Below are positions 26,606-34,499 of a DNA stretch of 64,000 bases, one piece after another. Made by a program: the position numbers and the translations under genes. How positions within the stretch are numbered: the stretch's first letter is position 1; each line of letters begins with the position of its first letter. The stretch comes from Haloplanus rubicundus. GTDB taxonomy: Archaea > Halobacteriota > Halobacteria > Halobacteriales > Haloferacaceae. Below the pieces are notes generated by a model. That model did no database searches. It was not told where the DNA came from and saw only the letters and a program-made list of their open reading frames with translations. The stretch lies in contig NZ_CP031148.1 in assembly GCF_003342675.1 (NCBI RefSeq), positions 1,736,001 through 1,800,000 of the forward strand, given 5' to 3'.

Positions 26606-26842
26606 ACGTCTACTCCATGCCGGTCCTACTTGCGTTTTGTCCCGCGTTCGCGCCCGCCCTACGTCCTAGTTCAATATATATGTGTTATTACAACACTTAT
26701 TTACAACTCGCCAGTGGTGAAGTAGATATAATACTAACAGAACGTGTTCATATCTCGTGTCGAAATAGATGTTTGGAGAACGAGATCACACAGCACGAAA
26801 CGTACGGACAAAAAAATACGGTATAAGTGAGGTGAACGTGTA
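26606..26842. promoter_or_regulatory. AT-rich divergent control region, TrmB regulator / amine oxidase
   Basis: This 237-nt gap is markedly AT-rich against the GC-rich genes. GTATAAG at 26821-26827 lies about 20 nt before ATG 26843, and GGTGA before the ATG may help ribosome binding. A second TATA-like ATATAATAC is at about 26727-26735. GTGTT-ATTAC-AACAC near 26680-26695 is a small inverted repeat that could be an operator. Confidence 0.5.
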
Positions 26843-28786
26843 ATGGCGATGGACCTCGACGAGGCGGCGGTGACGCATCCGCTCGATCCACTGGCACCCG
26901 AGGAGATCTCCACCGCCACCGACATCCTCGAAGCCGAGTGGGACGTCGCGGACGACGCCGTCTACCACAACGTCGTCCTCGACGAACCCGAGAAGGAGTT
27001 CGTCCGCGCCTACGAGGACGGCGACCACTTCGACCGCGAGGCGTTCGTCGTCGTTCGACAGGACGGCGAGACGTACGAGGCGACGGTGTCCATCACGGGT
27101 GAAGAGCTCCTCGACGTGACTCACATCGAGGACGTGCAGCCGGCTATCACGCCGCCGGAGGTCGATCAGGCCGAACAGGTCGTCATCAACGACCCCGAGT
27201 GGCAGGCGGCGGCCGCCAAGCGCGGCGTCGAGAACTTCGACCTCGCCATCGTCGATCCGTGGCCGGCGAGCGGGTTCGAACCCGACGCGCACGACGACCG
27301 GCGCCTCGTCCGCGCCATCTCGTGGATTCGGACCGAGGAGGAGGACAACGGCTACGCCCGACCCATCGAGGGGCTGTTCGCCTTCGTCGACCTCGACGAG
27401 ATGGAGGTCGTGAAAATCGAGGACAACGGCGTCGTCGACGAGGACAATCCCCTGCCGCCCGAGGACGCCGACTTCCGGGCCGACCGCGTCGACACGCGGG
27501 ACGACTTCAAGCACCTCGACGTGGTCCAGCCCGAGGGTCCGAGCTTCGAGGTCGATGGCCAGACCGTCGAGTGGCTGGACTGGGAGTTCCAGGTCGGCTG
27601 GACGCCCCGGGAGGGGCTGGTCTTCCACGACGTCACCTTCGAGGACGAGGGCGAGAAGCGCAAGGTGCTCCACCGCGCCTCCGCCTCGGAGATGGCCGTT
27701 CCCTACGGCGACAGCGACCCCAACCACTCCTGGAAGGAGGCGTTCGACATCGGCGAGTTCCACGTCGGCCGGATGGCGAACGTGCTCACCGAGGGCTGTG
27801 ACTGCCTCGGCGAGATGCACTACTTCGACGTGGCGATGAACGACACCAGCGGCGACCCGAAGACGATGCCGAACGCCATCTGTATGCACGAGGAGGACGA
27901 CGGCGTCCTCTGGAAGCATACGGAGTGGCGGAAGGAACACACGGAGGTACGGCGTCGCCGCCGCCTCGTCGTCTCCTTCATCGCCACCGTCTACAACTAC
28001 GACTACGGCTTCTACTGGTACTTCTACCCCGACGGCTCCATCGATGGTGAAGTCCGCCTGACGGGTATCGACTCCAACGGGGTGGTTCCCGCCGACGAGG
28101 ACGCCACGGACACCAACGGCGAGTACGAACTCGTCGCGCCGCAGGTCAAAACCTCCATCCACCAGCACCACTTCAACTTCCGACTCGACTTCGACATCGA
28201 CGAGGCCCCGAACCGTGTGAAGGAAGTCCACAACGAACCCGTCGGTAGCGACCGCAAGAAGGGGTTCAAGGCGAAGGAGACGGTCCTGGAGTCCGAGATG
28301 GAGGCCCGCGACGACATCGACCCGCTGAACGGCAAGTACTGGCGGGTCGAGAGCACCGAGACGACGAACTCCTACGGTCGGCCCTGTGGCTACAAGCTGG
28401 AGCCACACTCCAACGTCAACTCGCCGGCGCGGCCCACGTCCAGCACGAAAAAGCGGGCCGGGTTCATCGACAACAACTTCTGGGCGACCCAGTACGACCC
28501 GGACGAGCAGTTCGCGGCGGGCGACTACCCCAACCAGAACGACGAGACGTCGGGGCTGGCCGAGTGGACCGAACAGGATCGCAACCTCGACGGCGAGGAC
28601 GTGGTCTGCTGGTACACGCTCGGCGTCAACCACGTCACCCGCGCGGAGGACTGGCCGGTGTTGCCCGTCGAGGTGGCGAGTTTCACCCTCAAACCCGAGG
28701 GCTTCCTCGACAGCAACCCCGCCATCTCGCTCCCGCCCGAGCCGTGCCACACCGAACACGACCTGACGTCGACGGGGGACGACTGA
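26843..28786 (+). CDS. Copper-containing primary amine oxidase
   Basis: A 647-residue quinoprotein that oxidises primary amines to aldehyde, ammonium and hydrogen peroxide. The topaquinone precursor is Tyr386 in TVYNYDYGFYW. Copper ligands are His440 and His442 (HQHHF) and His597 (NHVTRAEDWPVLP). The catalytic base is Asp302 in the block EAFDIGEFHVG, followed by EGCDCLGEMHYFD. All active-site residues are intact and the length is normal. No signal peptide is seen, so the enzyme would be cytosolic. Only 1 nt separates it from amt, and glnK and a ZIP-like gene follow. The operon thus couples amine breakdown to ammonium handling. The real substrate (methylamine, phenylethylamine, tyramine or other) is unknown. 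Confidence 0.93.
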   Translation: MAMDLDEAAVTHPLDPLAPEEISTATDILEAEWDVADDAVYHNVVLDEPEKEFVRAYEDGDHFDREAFVVVRQDGETYEATVSITGEELLDVTHIEDVQPAITPPEVDQAEQVVINDPEWQAAAAKRGVENFDLAIVDPWPASGFEPDAHDDRRLVRAISWIRTEEEDNGYARPIEGLFAFVDLDEMEVVKIEDNGVVDEDNPLPPEDADFRADRVDTRDDFKHLDVVQPEGPSFEVDGQTVEWLDWEFQVGWTPREGLVFHDVTFEDEGEKRKVLHRASASEMAVPYGDSDPNHSWKEAFDIGEFHVGRMANVLTEGCDCLGEMHYFDVAMNDTSGDPKTMPNAICMHEEDDGVLWKHTEWRKEHTEVRRRRRLVVSFIATVYNYDYGFYWYFYPDGSIDGEVRLTGIDSNGVVPADEDATDTNGEYELVAPQVKTSIHQHHFNFRLDFDIDEAPNRVKEVHNEPVGSDRKKGFKAKETVLESEMEARDDIDPLNGKYWRVESTETTNSYGRPCGYKLEPHSNVNSPARPTSSTKKRAGFIDNNFWATQYDPDEQFAAGDYPNQNDETSGLAEWTEQDRNLDGEDVVCWYTLGVNHVTRAEDWPVLPVEVASFTLKPEGFLDSNPAISLPPEPCHTEHDLTSTGDD

Positions 28787-28787
28787 G

Positions 28788-30113
28788 ATGTCGCTGCTCC
28801 AGGTCGATCCGTCCGTCGTCGCCGAGGGCGTCAACCTGCTCTGGGTGATGGTCGCCACCTTCCTCGTGTTCTTCATGCACGCGGGCTTCGGCATGCTCGA
28901 ATCCGGGCAGGTTCGTTCGAAAAACGTCGCGAACCAGCTGACGAAGAACGTCCTGACGTGGGGCGTCGGCGTCCTCGCGTACTTCGTCGTCGGCGTCGGC
29001 GTCTCGGCCATCGTCGCCGGCGTCACCTCCGGGAGCGGCTTCTCGGCACCCTTCGCCTACTACGCCGGGGGCTCGACGGCGTGGGCGAGCATCCTCTTCG
29101 GCGCCGCGTTCTCGATGGTCGCCGCGTCCATCGTCTCCGGCGCCGTCGCCGAACGCGCCCAACTGCGCGGCTACCTCCTCTTTACCGTCCTCGTCGGGGC
29201 GCTCATCTACCCCGTCGCGACGGGGCTGACGTGGGGTGGCGGCTTCCTCGCCACGCTCGGCTTCCAGGACTTCGCTGGCGCCGCCGTCGTCCACATGACC
29301 GGCGGGGTCTGTGGACTCGTCGCCGCCTACATCGTCGGCCCGCGGGTCGGCAAGTTCGACGCCGACGGCTCCCCGAACGTCATCCCGGGCCACTCGCTTC
29401 CCTACGCCATCCTCGGGACGCTCATCCTCGCGTTCGGCTGGTACGGCTTCAACGTCGGCACCGCAGTCAACGTCTTCCAGGTCACCGACGCCGGCGAACT
29501 CGCCCTCGCCGACTACGCCTACGCCGGCCGCGTCGCCATCAACACCGCGCTCGTGATGGCCACCGGCAGCATCGGTGCCGCGGCGGTCAGCGTCCTCCGC
29601 AGCGGGAAAGTCGACAGCCTCATGTGCGCCAACGGTCTGCTCGCGGGACTCGTCTCCGTCTGTTCGATCGCGGCGGTGGCGAGTTGGCCCGCGACGCTCG
29701 TCGTCGGCTTCGTCGCCGGCGTGCAGGTCGTCCTCGTCTTCGACCTGCTCGAGAAAGTCGGCATCGACGACGTCTGTGCCGTCTTCCCGGTCCACGGCTC
29801 CGCCGGCGCGCTGAGCGCGCTCGCGTACCCCTTCGTGAACACCACGTCGGCGTTCTCCATCTCCCAGCTCGGCGTACAGGTCGTCGGCATCGTCGTCCTC
29901 GCGGCTTGGGCGGCGATCATCACCGGCGCCATCTACGGCCTGCTGAAGGCCCTCGGCTGGGCGCGGGTGAGCGAGGAACACGAACGCGAGGGGCTCGACT
30001 CCTCGGAACACGGCATCGTCACCTACCCCGAGTTCGGCGACAACTCGGTCAGCACTCCCGGACGTGCCGGTAGCACGACCGCCGCCGACAGCGGGGTGGC
30101 CGACGATGACTGA
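28788..30113 (+). CDS. amt: Ammonium transporter Amt
   Basis: A 441-residue membrane channel of the Amt/Rh family with 11 helices. The pore twin histidines are seen in [12 protein letters not shown] and [14 protein letters not shown]; other blocks are [15 protein letters not shown] near the N-terminus and GFNVGTAVN. The C-terminal cytosolic tail is about 50 residues, acidic, and ends in a Thr/Ala-rich stretch. It imports ammonium, or recaptures ammonia that leaks after amine oxidation. It overlaps glnK by 8 nt, the classical Amt-GlnK pairing in which P-II blocks the channel. Confidence 0.95.
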   Translation: MSLLQVDPSVVAEGVNLLWVMVATFLVFFMHAGFGMLESGQVRSKNVANQLTKNVLTWGVGVLAYFVVGVGVSAIVAGVTSGSGFSAPFAYYAGGSTAWASILFGAAFSMVAASIVSGAVAERAQLRGYLLFTVLVGALIYPVATGLTWGGGFLATLGFQDFAGAAVVHMTGGVCGLVAAYIVGPRVGKFDADGSPNVIPGHSLPYAILGTLILAFGWYGFNVGTAVNVFQVTDAGELALADYAYAGRVAINTALVMATGSIGAAAVSVLRSGKVDSLMCANGLLAGLVSVCSIAAVASWPATLVVGFVAGVQVVLVFDLLEKVGIDDVCAVFPVHGSAGALSALAYPFVNTTSAFSISQLGVQVVGIVVLAAWAAIITGAIYGLLKALGWARVSEEHEREGLDSSEHGIVTYPEFGDNSVSTPGRAGSTTAADSGVADDD

Positions 30114-30453
30114 GATCGAGATGGTCGTCGCCTACATCCGCCCGGACACGCTCGGCGCGGTGAAACAGGCGGTCGCCGAGGCGGGCGCCCCCTCGATCAC
30201 CGTCTCGAACGTCTCCGGCCGCGGCTCCCAGCCCGCCAAGAAGGGCCAGTGGCGCGGCGAGGAGTACACGGTCGACCTCCACCAGAAGACGAAAGTCGAG
30301 TGCGTCGTCGCCGACGTCGACGGCGCGGACGTGGCCGACGCCATCGGCGACGCGGCCCGTACCGGCGACCCCGGCGACGGGAAAATCTTCATCCTGCCCG
30401 TCGACGAGGCCATCCAGGTCCGAACCGGCAAGACCGGTCCCGACGCGGTCTGA
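30106..30453 (+). CDS. glnK: P-II nitrogen regulatory protein GlnK
   Basis: A 115-residue trimeric signal protein that senses ATP/ADP and 2-oxoglutarate and gates Amt. Blocks seen are [19 protein letters not shown], the T-loop [20 protein letters not shown] and the C-terminal signature [19 protein letters not shown]. In the T-loop the residue aligned with the uridylylated Tyr51 of enteric proteins is Trp49, so control must be by ligands alone. ATG 30106 is preferred because it starts the first beta strand (MTEIEMVV) and couples to amt. Confidence 0.94.
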   Translation: MTEIEMVVAYIRPDTLGAVKQAVAEAGAPSITVSNVSGRGSQPAKKGQWRGEEYTVDLHQKTKVECVVADVDGADVADAIGDAARTGDPGDGKIFILPVDEAIQVRTGKTGPDAV

Positions 30454-30475
30454 ACCCACCGTCCCCGCTTCTTCG

Positions 30476-31216
30476 ATGCTCGACGACTCACTCGACCGTC
30501 GTGACCAGCCCCTCCCGACCCGCCCCGTCGTCGCCCTCTTCGGGACGGCGCTCCTGTCGACGCCGGCGGCCGCCCACGGCACGGCCGCGACGGCCGCCGG
30601 CCTCGCCTTTCCCGCCGTCGTCGCCGCGTCGGTCGGCGCCAGCCTGTTCGGTGGCGGCGTCGTCCTCGCGGCCGTCGACCGCCTCCCGCGGTCGCGCGGG
30701 GCCGTCCCACCGCTCTTTCTCTTCCTCGGCGGTCTCTCCGTCGCGCTCGCGCTCGACGGGGCGCCGGTCGGCGCGGGCCTCGGCGTCGCCGCCGGCGTGG
30801 GCGTCGTCGCCCTCGCTCGCGGTCACGCCCTCACGGACTGTGGCGCCTGTGCCGACGCGACGCTGGGCGCCGTGACGCTCCACCGCGGACTGGAGGGCGT
30901 CGTCCTCGCCACCGTCTACGCCGCCGACGCGGCGCTCGGCCTCCTCGGTGCGGTCGTCCTCGCGGTCCACGCCGCCGCCGAGACGGCCGCCGTGGGGTCG
31001 CTGTACGCCGGTGCCCGACGCCGCGCCCTCGCCGCCGTCTGCCTCCTGCAGGCCGGCTTCGTCGGTGGCGTCGCCGTCGGGTGGGTGGCCGTCGACGCCG
31101 TCTCACCCGCCGCGGAGGCCGGCCTGCTGGCGCTCGTCGGGGGCGTCCTCCTCGCTGTCGGCGTTCGGGTGGGCTACACCCGCTACGCCGGCCGGCGGTC
31201 GGTCCACGCGGCGTAG
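30476..31216 (+). CDS. ZIP-like metal permease (copy 2)
   Basis: A 246-residue paralogue of the protein encoded at 25109-25819, with the same layout: a signal-like helix ending LSTPAAAHG, CGAC (Cys122, Cys125), His136-Glu140-Gly (LHRGLEGVVLA) and His165-Glu169 (VHAAAETAAVG). It is the last gene of the amine oxidase-amt-glnK operon, 22 nt after glnK. The first 98 nt of the core (25442-25539 against 30836-30933) differ at only four positions, so the two copies arose by recent duplication or are kept alike by gene conversion. A metal transport role is inferred from the two HxxxE motifs. The tnpB element lies immediately downstream. Confidence 0.6.
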   Translation: MLDDSLDRRDQPLPTRPVVALFGTALLSTPAAAHGTAATAAGLAFPAVVAASVGASLFGGGVVLAAVDRLPRSRGAVPPLFLFLGGLSVALALDGAPVGAGLGVAAGVGVVALARGHALTDCGACADATLGAVTLHRGLEGVVLATVYAADAALGLLGAVVLAVHAAAETAAVGSLYAGARRRALAAVCLLQAGFVGGVAVGWVAVDAVSPAAEAGLLALVGGVLLAVGVRVGYTRYAGRRSVHAA

Positions 31217-31256
31217 GCCGGCGGGGGCAAGGGCTATCTTTCGCCGAGGAGAGAAT

Positions 31257-31274
31257 CCCGCCGTTTACGGCGGG
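31257..31274 (+). repeat. Left-end hairpin of the tnpB element
   Basis: CCCGCCG-TTTA-CGGCGGG is a perfect 7-bp hairpin about 100 nt before the tnpB start. Subterminal hairpins of this kind mark the ends of IS200/IS605-family elements. Confidence 0.6.
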
Positions 31275-31373
31275 AGTGGATCCGACACTTCCCACAAATC
31301 CACCGCCGATGGTAAGGACGGATATTCCACGTTAATCCGGATCATTAAGTAGGTTTGTCTACATAGACTATGT

Positions 31374-32624
31374 GTGGCGATTGAGGTCACTCGCACCTAC
31401 GTTGGTACCATTCAGAACCACCGGCAGGTCTGCAATGGCCTCGATTCGCTCGGTGATTCCGCCTCGAAAATCTGGAACATCGCACGCTGGACAGCCGACC
31501 GTGTATGGGATGAAACCGGCGAAATTCCCAATGAAGGCGTGCTGAAATCGTATATGAAGAACCGCGAGTGCTGGAAAGACTTGAACGCGCAATCCAGTCA
31601 GAAAGTCATCGAAGAACTTTCTGACGCTTTCCAGTCGTGGTTCGACCTGCGACAGAACGATTCAGAGGCGAATCCGCCCGGCTACCGAAAACACGGCGAT
31701 ACCCGACCCAAGAGTACGGTCACGTTCAAAGCAGACGGCTTCAAACACGACCCCGAACACAACCGCATCCGACTCAGCAAAGGCTCAACTCTGAAAGAGC
31801 ATTTCTCGGACTTTATCCTCTGCGAGTACCAGACTCGCCCCGATTTTGACCTCTCAGAAGTCAACCGAGTGCAGAACGTTCGCGCCGTCTGGAACGGCGA
31901 CGAGTGGGAACTACACTTCGTCTGCAAAGTCGAACTCGAAACCAACGACTCTGCAGGCGACGGTGTTGCCGGTATCGACCTTGGAATCACGAACATCGCC
32001 ACGGTTGCGTTCCCCGACGAATACGTCCTGTATCCCGGCAACTCGCCCAAGCAGGACAAGCACTACTTCACCCGAGCAGAGTACGATACCGAGGGTGAGG
32101 ACGGCCCGTCAGAGCAGTCGAGGTGGGCGCGTCGGAAGCTCGCTGACCGCGAAACGCACTTCTACCACACGTTGACGGACACCATCATCACCGAGTGTGT
32201 CGAACGCGGTGTTGGGGCGCTCGCCGTGAGTTGGCCGGAAGACGTGCGCGAGTCCGACTGGGGCAAGACCGGCAATAAGAAGTTGCATTCGTGGGCGTTC
32301 GACCGCATCTACCAGTACCTCGAATACAAAGGCGAGACACGTGGCGTTGAGGTGCTGAAAGAGAATGAATGGGAGACGTCGAAGACGTGTTCACGATGTG
32401 GAGACGACGCGAAGTCGAACCGTGTCGAACGTGGATTGTACGTCTGCTCATCGTGCGAGTTGGTAGCCAACGCGGATTGCAACGGGGCAGAGAATATGCG
32501 GCAGAAGATAACTCCGAGTCCTCACGGTGAGGATAGGAGTAACGGCTGTGTGGCACAGCCATCGACATACTTGTTCGACCGCGAGAGCGGGATGTTTCGC
32601 ACGAGAGAACAAGCCGTGTCGTAG
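31374..32624 (+). CDS. tnpB: RNA-guided endonuclease TnpB
   Basis: A 416-residue TnpB, the ancestor-type relative of Cas12 that cleaves DNA with a guide RNA made from the element end. The split RuvC site is intact: Asp202 (GVAGIDLGITN), Glu289 (SWPEDV) and Asp368 (NADCNGAEN). A zinc ribbon is made by Cys339-x-x-Cys342 and Cys358-x-x-Cys361 (TCSRCG, CSSC). The N-terminal domain is the usual WED/REC-like region. The start is a GTG; a nearby ATG at 31370 is out of frame. The length is normal and there is no frameshift, so the nuclease may be active. Confidence 0.93.
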   Translation: MAIEVTRTYVGTIQNHRQVCNGLDSLGDSASKIWNIARWTADRVWDETGEIPNEGVLKSYMKNRECWKDLNAQSSQKVIEELSDAFQSWFDLRQNDSEANPPGYRKHGDTRPKSTVTFKADGFKHDPEHNRIRLSKGSTLKEHFSDFILCEYQTRPDFDLSEVNRVQNVRAVWNGDEWELHFVCKVELETNDSAGDGVAGIDLGITNIATVAFPDEYVLYPGNSPKQDKHYFTRAEYDTEGEDGPSEQSRWARRKLADRETHFYHTLTDTIITECVERGVGALAVSWPEDVRESDWGKTGNKKLHSWAFDRIYQYLEYKGETRGVEVLKENEWETSKTCSRCGDDAKSNRVERGLYVCSSCELVANADCNGAENMRQKITPSPHGEDRSNGCVAQPSTYLFDRESGMFRTREQAVS

Positions 32625-32685
32625 ACCAGCAAATATCCCAACTGCGGGACGGGAAGCCCCGTCGTTCACGACGGGGAGGATGTCA
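32500..32685 (+). ncRNA. Predicted omega-RNA (reRNA) region at the tnpB 3' end
   Basis: In IS200/IS605 elements the guide RNA scaffold overlaps the tnpB 3' end and ends at the right end, with the guide taken from flanking DNA. Sense overlapping transcripts of this kind are known for tnpB genes in Halobacterium. Here the 3' coding part, the 30-nt spacer and the right hairpin would form it; the guide would start near 32680-32690. This is a prediction by position, and the limits are approximate. Confidence 0.35.
32657..32676 (+). repeat. Right-end hairpin of the tnpB element
   Basis: CCCCGTCG-TTCA-CGACGGGG is a perfect 8-bp hairpin 32 nt after the tnpB stop. It resembles the left hairpin in size and loop, and the sequence after it (AGGATGTCAC) may hold the true element end. 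Confidence 0.6.
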
Positions 32686-32716
32686 CACGCCCGACACCCC
32701 GACGACACGCCACTCG

Positions 32717-33160
32717 ATGCTGTTTCCCACCCACCTCGTCGCGGCGTTTGTCCTCGGGAGACGGTGGGACCTGTCGGTCCCGCCGCTCGTCGCGGGGGCG
32801 GCGTTCCCCGACCTCGTGGACAAACCAGCCGCGATGGTCGGCCTCGTCGACCTCTACCAGACGGCCGGTCACTCCGTGGCCCTTCTCGTCGTGGGCTTCG
32901 CCGTCGTGTTCGTTCGCCGGGCGCTGGCGCCGTTCTGGATCGGGTGGGCGTCGCATCTCCTCCTCGACGCCGCCCACATGATCCTCAACGGCCGCCCGGA
33001 CGACATCCTCTTTCTGGCGTGGCCGGCGGTCGAACATACGCCCGCGGTCGACCTCCCACCCATCGAATTCTTCCTGCAGTACCTCTGGACGCCGTCGTTC
33101 TACGCCGAGTTCGTCGTCTGGGGGCTGCTGGCCTACGTACTGGTGGCCGACCGCGAGTAG
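32717..33160 (+). CDS. Membrane protein of the YdjM-like metal-dependent hydrolase family
   Basis: A 147-residue membrane protein with about four helices that starts MLFPTHLVAAFVLGRRWDLS. The His in the first helix, Asp-rich GAAFPDLVDKP, His in TAGHSVALLV and WASHLLLDAAHM are spaced as in the LexA-binding/inner-membrane metal-dependent hydrolase family (YdjM/YfhO type), where His and Asp residues in the membrane would bind a metal. The biochemical role is unknown. It lies just after the tnpB element and is followed by a Mop-like gene. Confidence 0.7.
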   Translation: MLFPTHLVAAFVLGRRWDLSVPPLVAGAAFPDLVDKPAAMVGLVDLYQTAGHSVALLVVGFAVVFVRRALAPFWIGWASHLLLDAAHMILNGRPDDILFLAWPAVEHTPAVDLPPIEFFLQYLWTPSFYAEFVVWGLLAYVLVADRE

Positions 33161-33200
33161 AGACGAGCGGCGCCGAGCGAGAACGTGTCACTCAGTATGG

Positions 33201-33208
33201 TTTTATTA
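33201..33208 (+). promoter_or_regulatory. TATA box for the TOBE/Mop-like gene
   Basis: TTTTATTA lies 24 nt before ATG 33232, the standard spacing for a leaderless haloarchaeal gene. Confidence 0.55.
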
Positions 33209-33231
33209 GCTCACACGCCGACTACCCGTCC

Positions 33232-33438
33232 ATGGCACTCAGTGCACGCAACCGGCTCGCTGGTACCGTCCGAAGCGTCGAAACCGACGGCCTGATGGCC
33301 GAAGTCGAGATCGAACTCGACGGCGGACAGGTCGTCACCGCCGTCATCACGGCGGGCTCCGTCGACCGCCTCGGCGTCGAGGAGGGGGCGGAGCTCGACG
33401 CCGTGATCAAGGCGACCGAAGTGATGGTCGAGAACTAG
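33232..33438 (+). CDS. Molbindin-like TOBE domain protein
   Basis: A 68-residue protein made of one TOBE/Mop domain: SARNRLAGTVRSVETDGLMA, then VEIELDGGQVVTAVIT and AELDAVIKATEVMVEN. Free-standing domains of this kind bind molybdate or tungstate as oligomers (molbindins) and buffer the oxyanion in the cytoplasm. It could serve the tungsten-type AOR elsewhere in this window. It is convergent with the methionine synthase gene, overlapping it by 4 nt. The length matches single-domain members. Confidence 0.88.
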   Translation: MALSARNRLAGTVRSVETDGLMAEVEIELDGGQVVTAVITAGSVDRLGVEEGAELDAVIKATEVMVEN

Positions 33439-34499
33439 TCGGCGCTGACTTCCGGCCCGAGATCGATCTCGCCGGCGTCGAGTTCGGCCTCGATCTCACG
33501 GGTCGCCGTCACCATGTTCTCGATCTTCTGTCGCGCGACTTCGCGCGGCAGCAGTTTCACGCCACAGTCCGGACTGACCGTCAGGCGCTCGGGAGGCACG
33601 ACCTTGAAGCCCTCCCGAATGTTCTCCTTGATCTCCTCGACGCTCTCTACGTCCGTGGTGTGAACGTCGACGACGCCGAGTGCGAGGTCGGTCGTGAACT
33701 CGGGATCGGTGAACACGTCGATCTGTTCGTAGTCGCCGTTACAGAGTTCCACGTCGAACTCGTCGATGGGGTACTCGAGCAGTTCGGGGTAGATGCGGGA
33801 GTAGTCGCCGTAACAGACGTGGAGACCGATCCGCACCTCGTCGGGGATGTTCGCGACGATACGGTCGAGACACTCGCCGACGATGGCGTGGTCGTCGGGC
33901 GTCGTCGCCAGCGCGGGTTCGTCGATCTGGATGTAGCGCGCGCCCGCCTCGACGAGCGCCTCGATCTCTTCGTTGACGAGGTCGGCGAGGGCGTAGGAGA
34001 GTTCGGCGTCGTCCGCGTAGGCCTCGTTGAACGACCACGAGGCGAGGGTGTAGGGGCCGGTGATCGGCACCTTCACCGGCTTGCTCGCGGCGGCGTTCGT
34101 GAACTCGAACTCGTCGACCAGCCACGACTCGCCGTACTCCACGTCGTCGACGACCGAGGGCTTGTCGAAGTAGTTGTGACCCCACACCTTCACCGGCCCG
34201 TTGAACTCGTAGCCGTCGATGCGGTCGGCGAAGAACTCCACCATCTCGTTGCGGCGCATCTCGCCGTCGGAGACGGTGTCGAGACCCGTCCGCTCGTGTT
34301 CGTCGACGATGACGCGACAGGCGTCGTCGTGGGCCTCGTGGAGGTGTTCGTCCGTGAACTTCGAGTCGGGGTCGTCCGCGAGGTCCGCCGCCCGGTTGAG
34401 CCACTTCGGCTTCGGGTAGGAGCCGACGATGGAGGTGAGCAGGAAGTGCTCGTTCGGGTGGTCGTCGGGGCGGAACTGTTCGCGGTTGTTCTCGCTCAT
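33435..34499 (-). CDS. Cobalamin-independent methionine synthase, zinc-binding subunit (MetE C-terminal type)
   Basis: A 354-residue TIM-barrel methyltransferase that resembles the catalytic half of MetE and methylates homocysteine. The zinc ligands are present: His and Cys in GLHVCYGD and Cys in SPDCGVKLLP; the active-site acids lie in DTVSDGEMRRNEMVEFFA and IQIDEPAL. It has no MetE N-terminal domain, as in other short core MetE proteins, which may use a methyl donor other than polyglutamylated methyltetrahydrofolate. The start overlaps the stop of the upstream partner gene by 4 nt, so the two are translated together. Confidence 0.88.
   Translation of the reverse strand: MSENNREQFRPDDHPNEHFLLTSIVGSYPKPKWLNRAADLADDPDSKFTDEHLHEAHDDACRVIVDEHERTGLDTVSDGEMRRNEMVEFFADRIDGYEFNGPVKVWGHNYFDKPSVVDDVEYGESWLVDEFEFTNAAASKPVKVPITGPYTLASWSFNEAYADDAELSYALADLVNEEIEALVEAGARYIQIDEPALATTPDDHAIVGECLDRIVANIPDEVRIGLHVCYGDYSRIYPELLEYPIDEFDVELCNGDYEQIDVFTDPEFTTDLALGVVDVHTTDVESVEEIKENIREGFKVVPPERLTVSPDCGVKLLPREVARQKIENMVTATREIEAELDAGEIDLGPEVSAD

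Larger units (their letters stand above)
31250..32690 (+). mobile_element. IS1341-type (solo tnpB) element of the IS200/IS605 superfamily
   Basis: One tnpB gene sits between a left hairpin (31257-31274) and a right hairpin (32657-32676), without tnpA, so it depends on a transposase elsewhere or persists through its nuclease. The DNA is less GC-rich than the flanks. It follows the end of the second ZIP-like gene without disrupting a recognisable gene. Exact ends cannot be fixed because the element makes no target duplication; my limits are estimates a few nt outside the hairpins. Confidence 0.65.
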
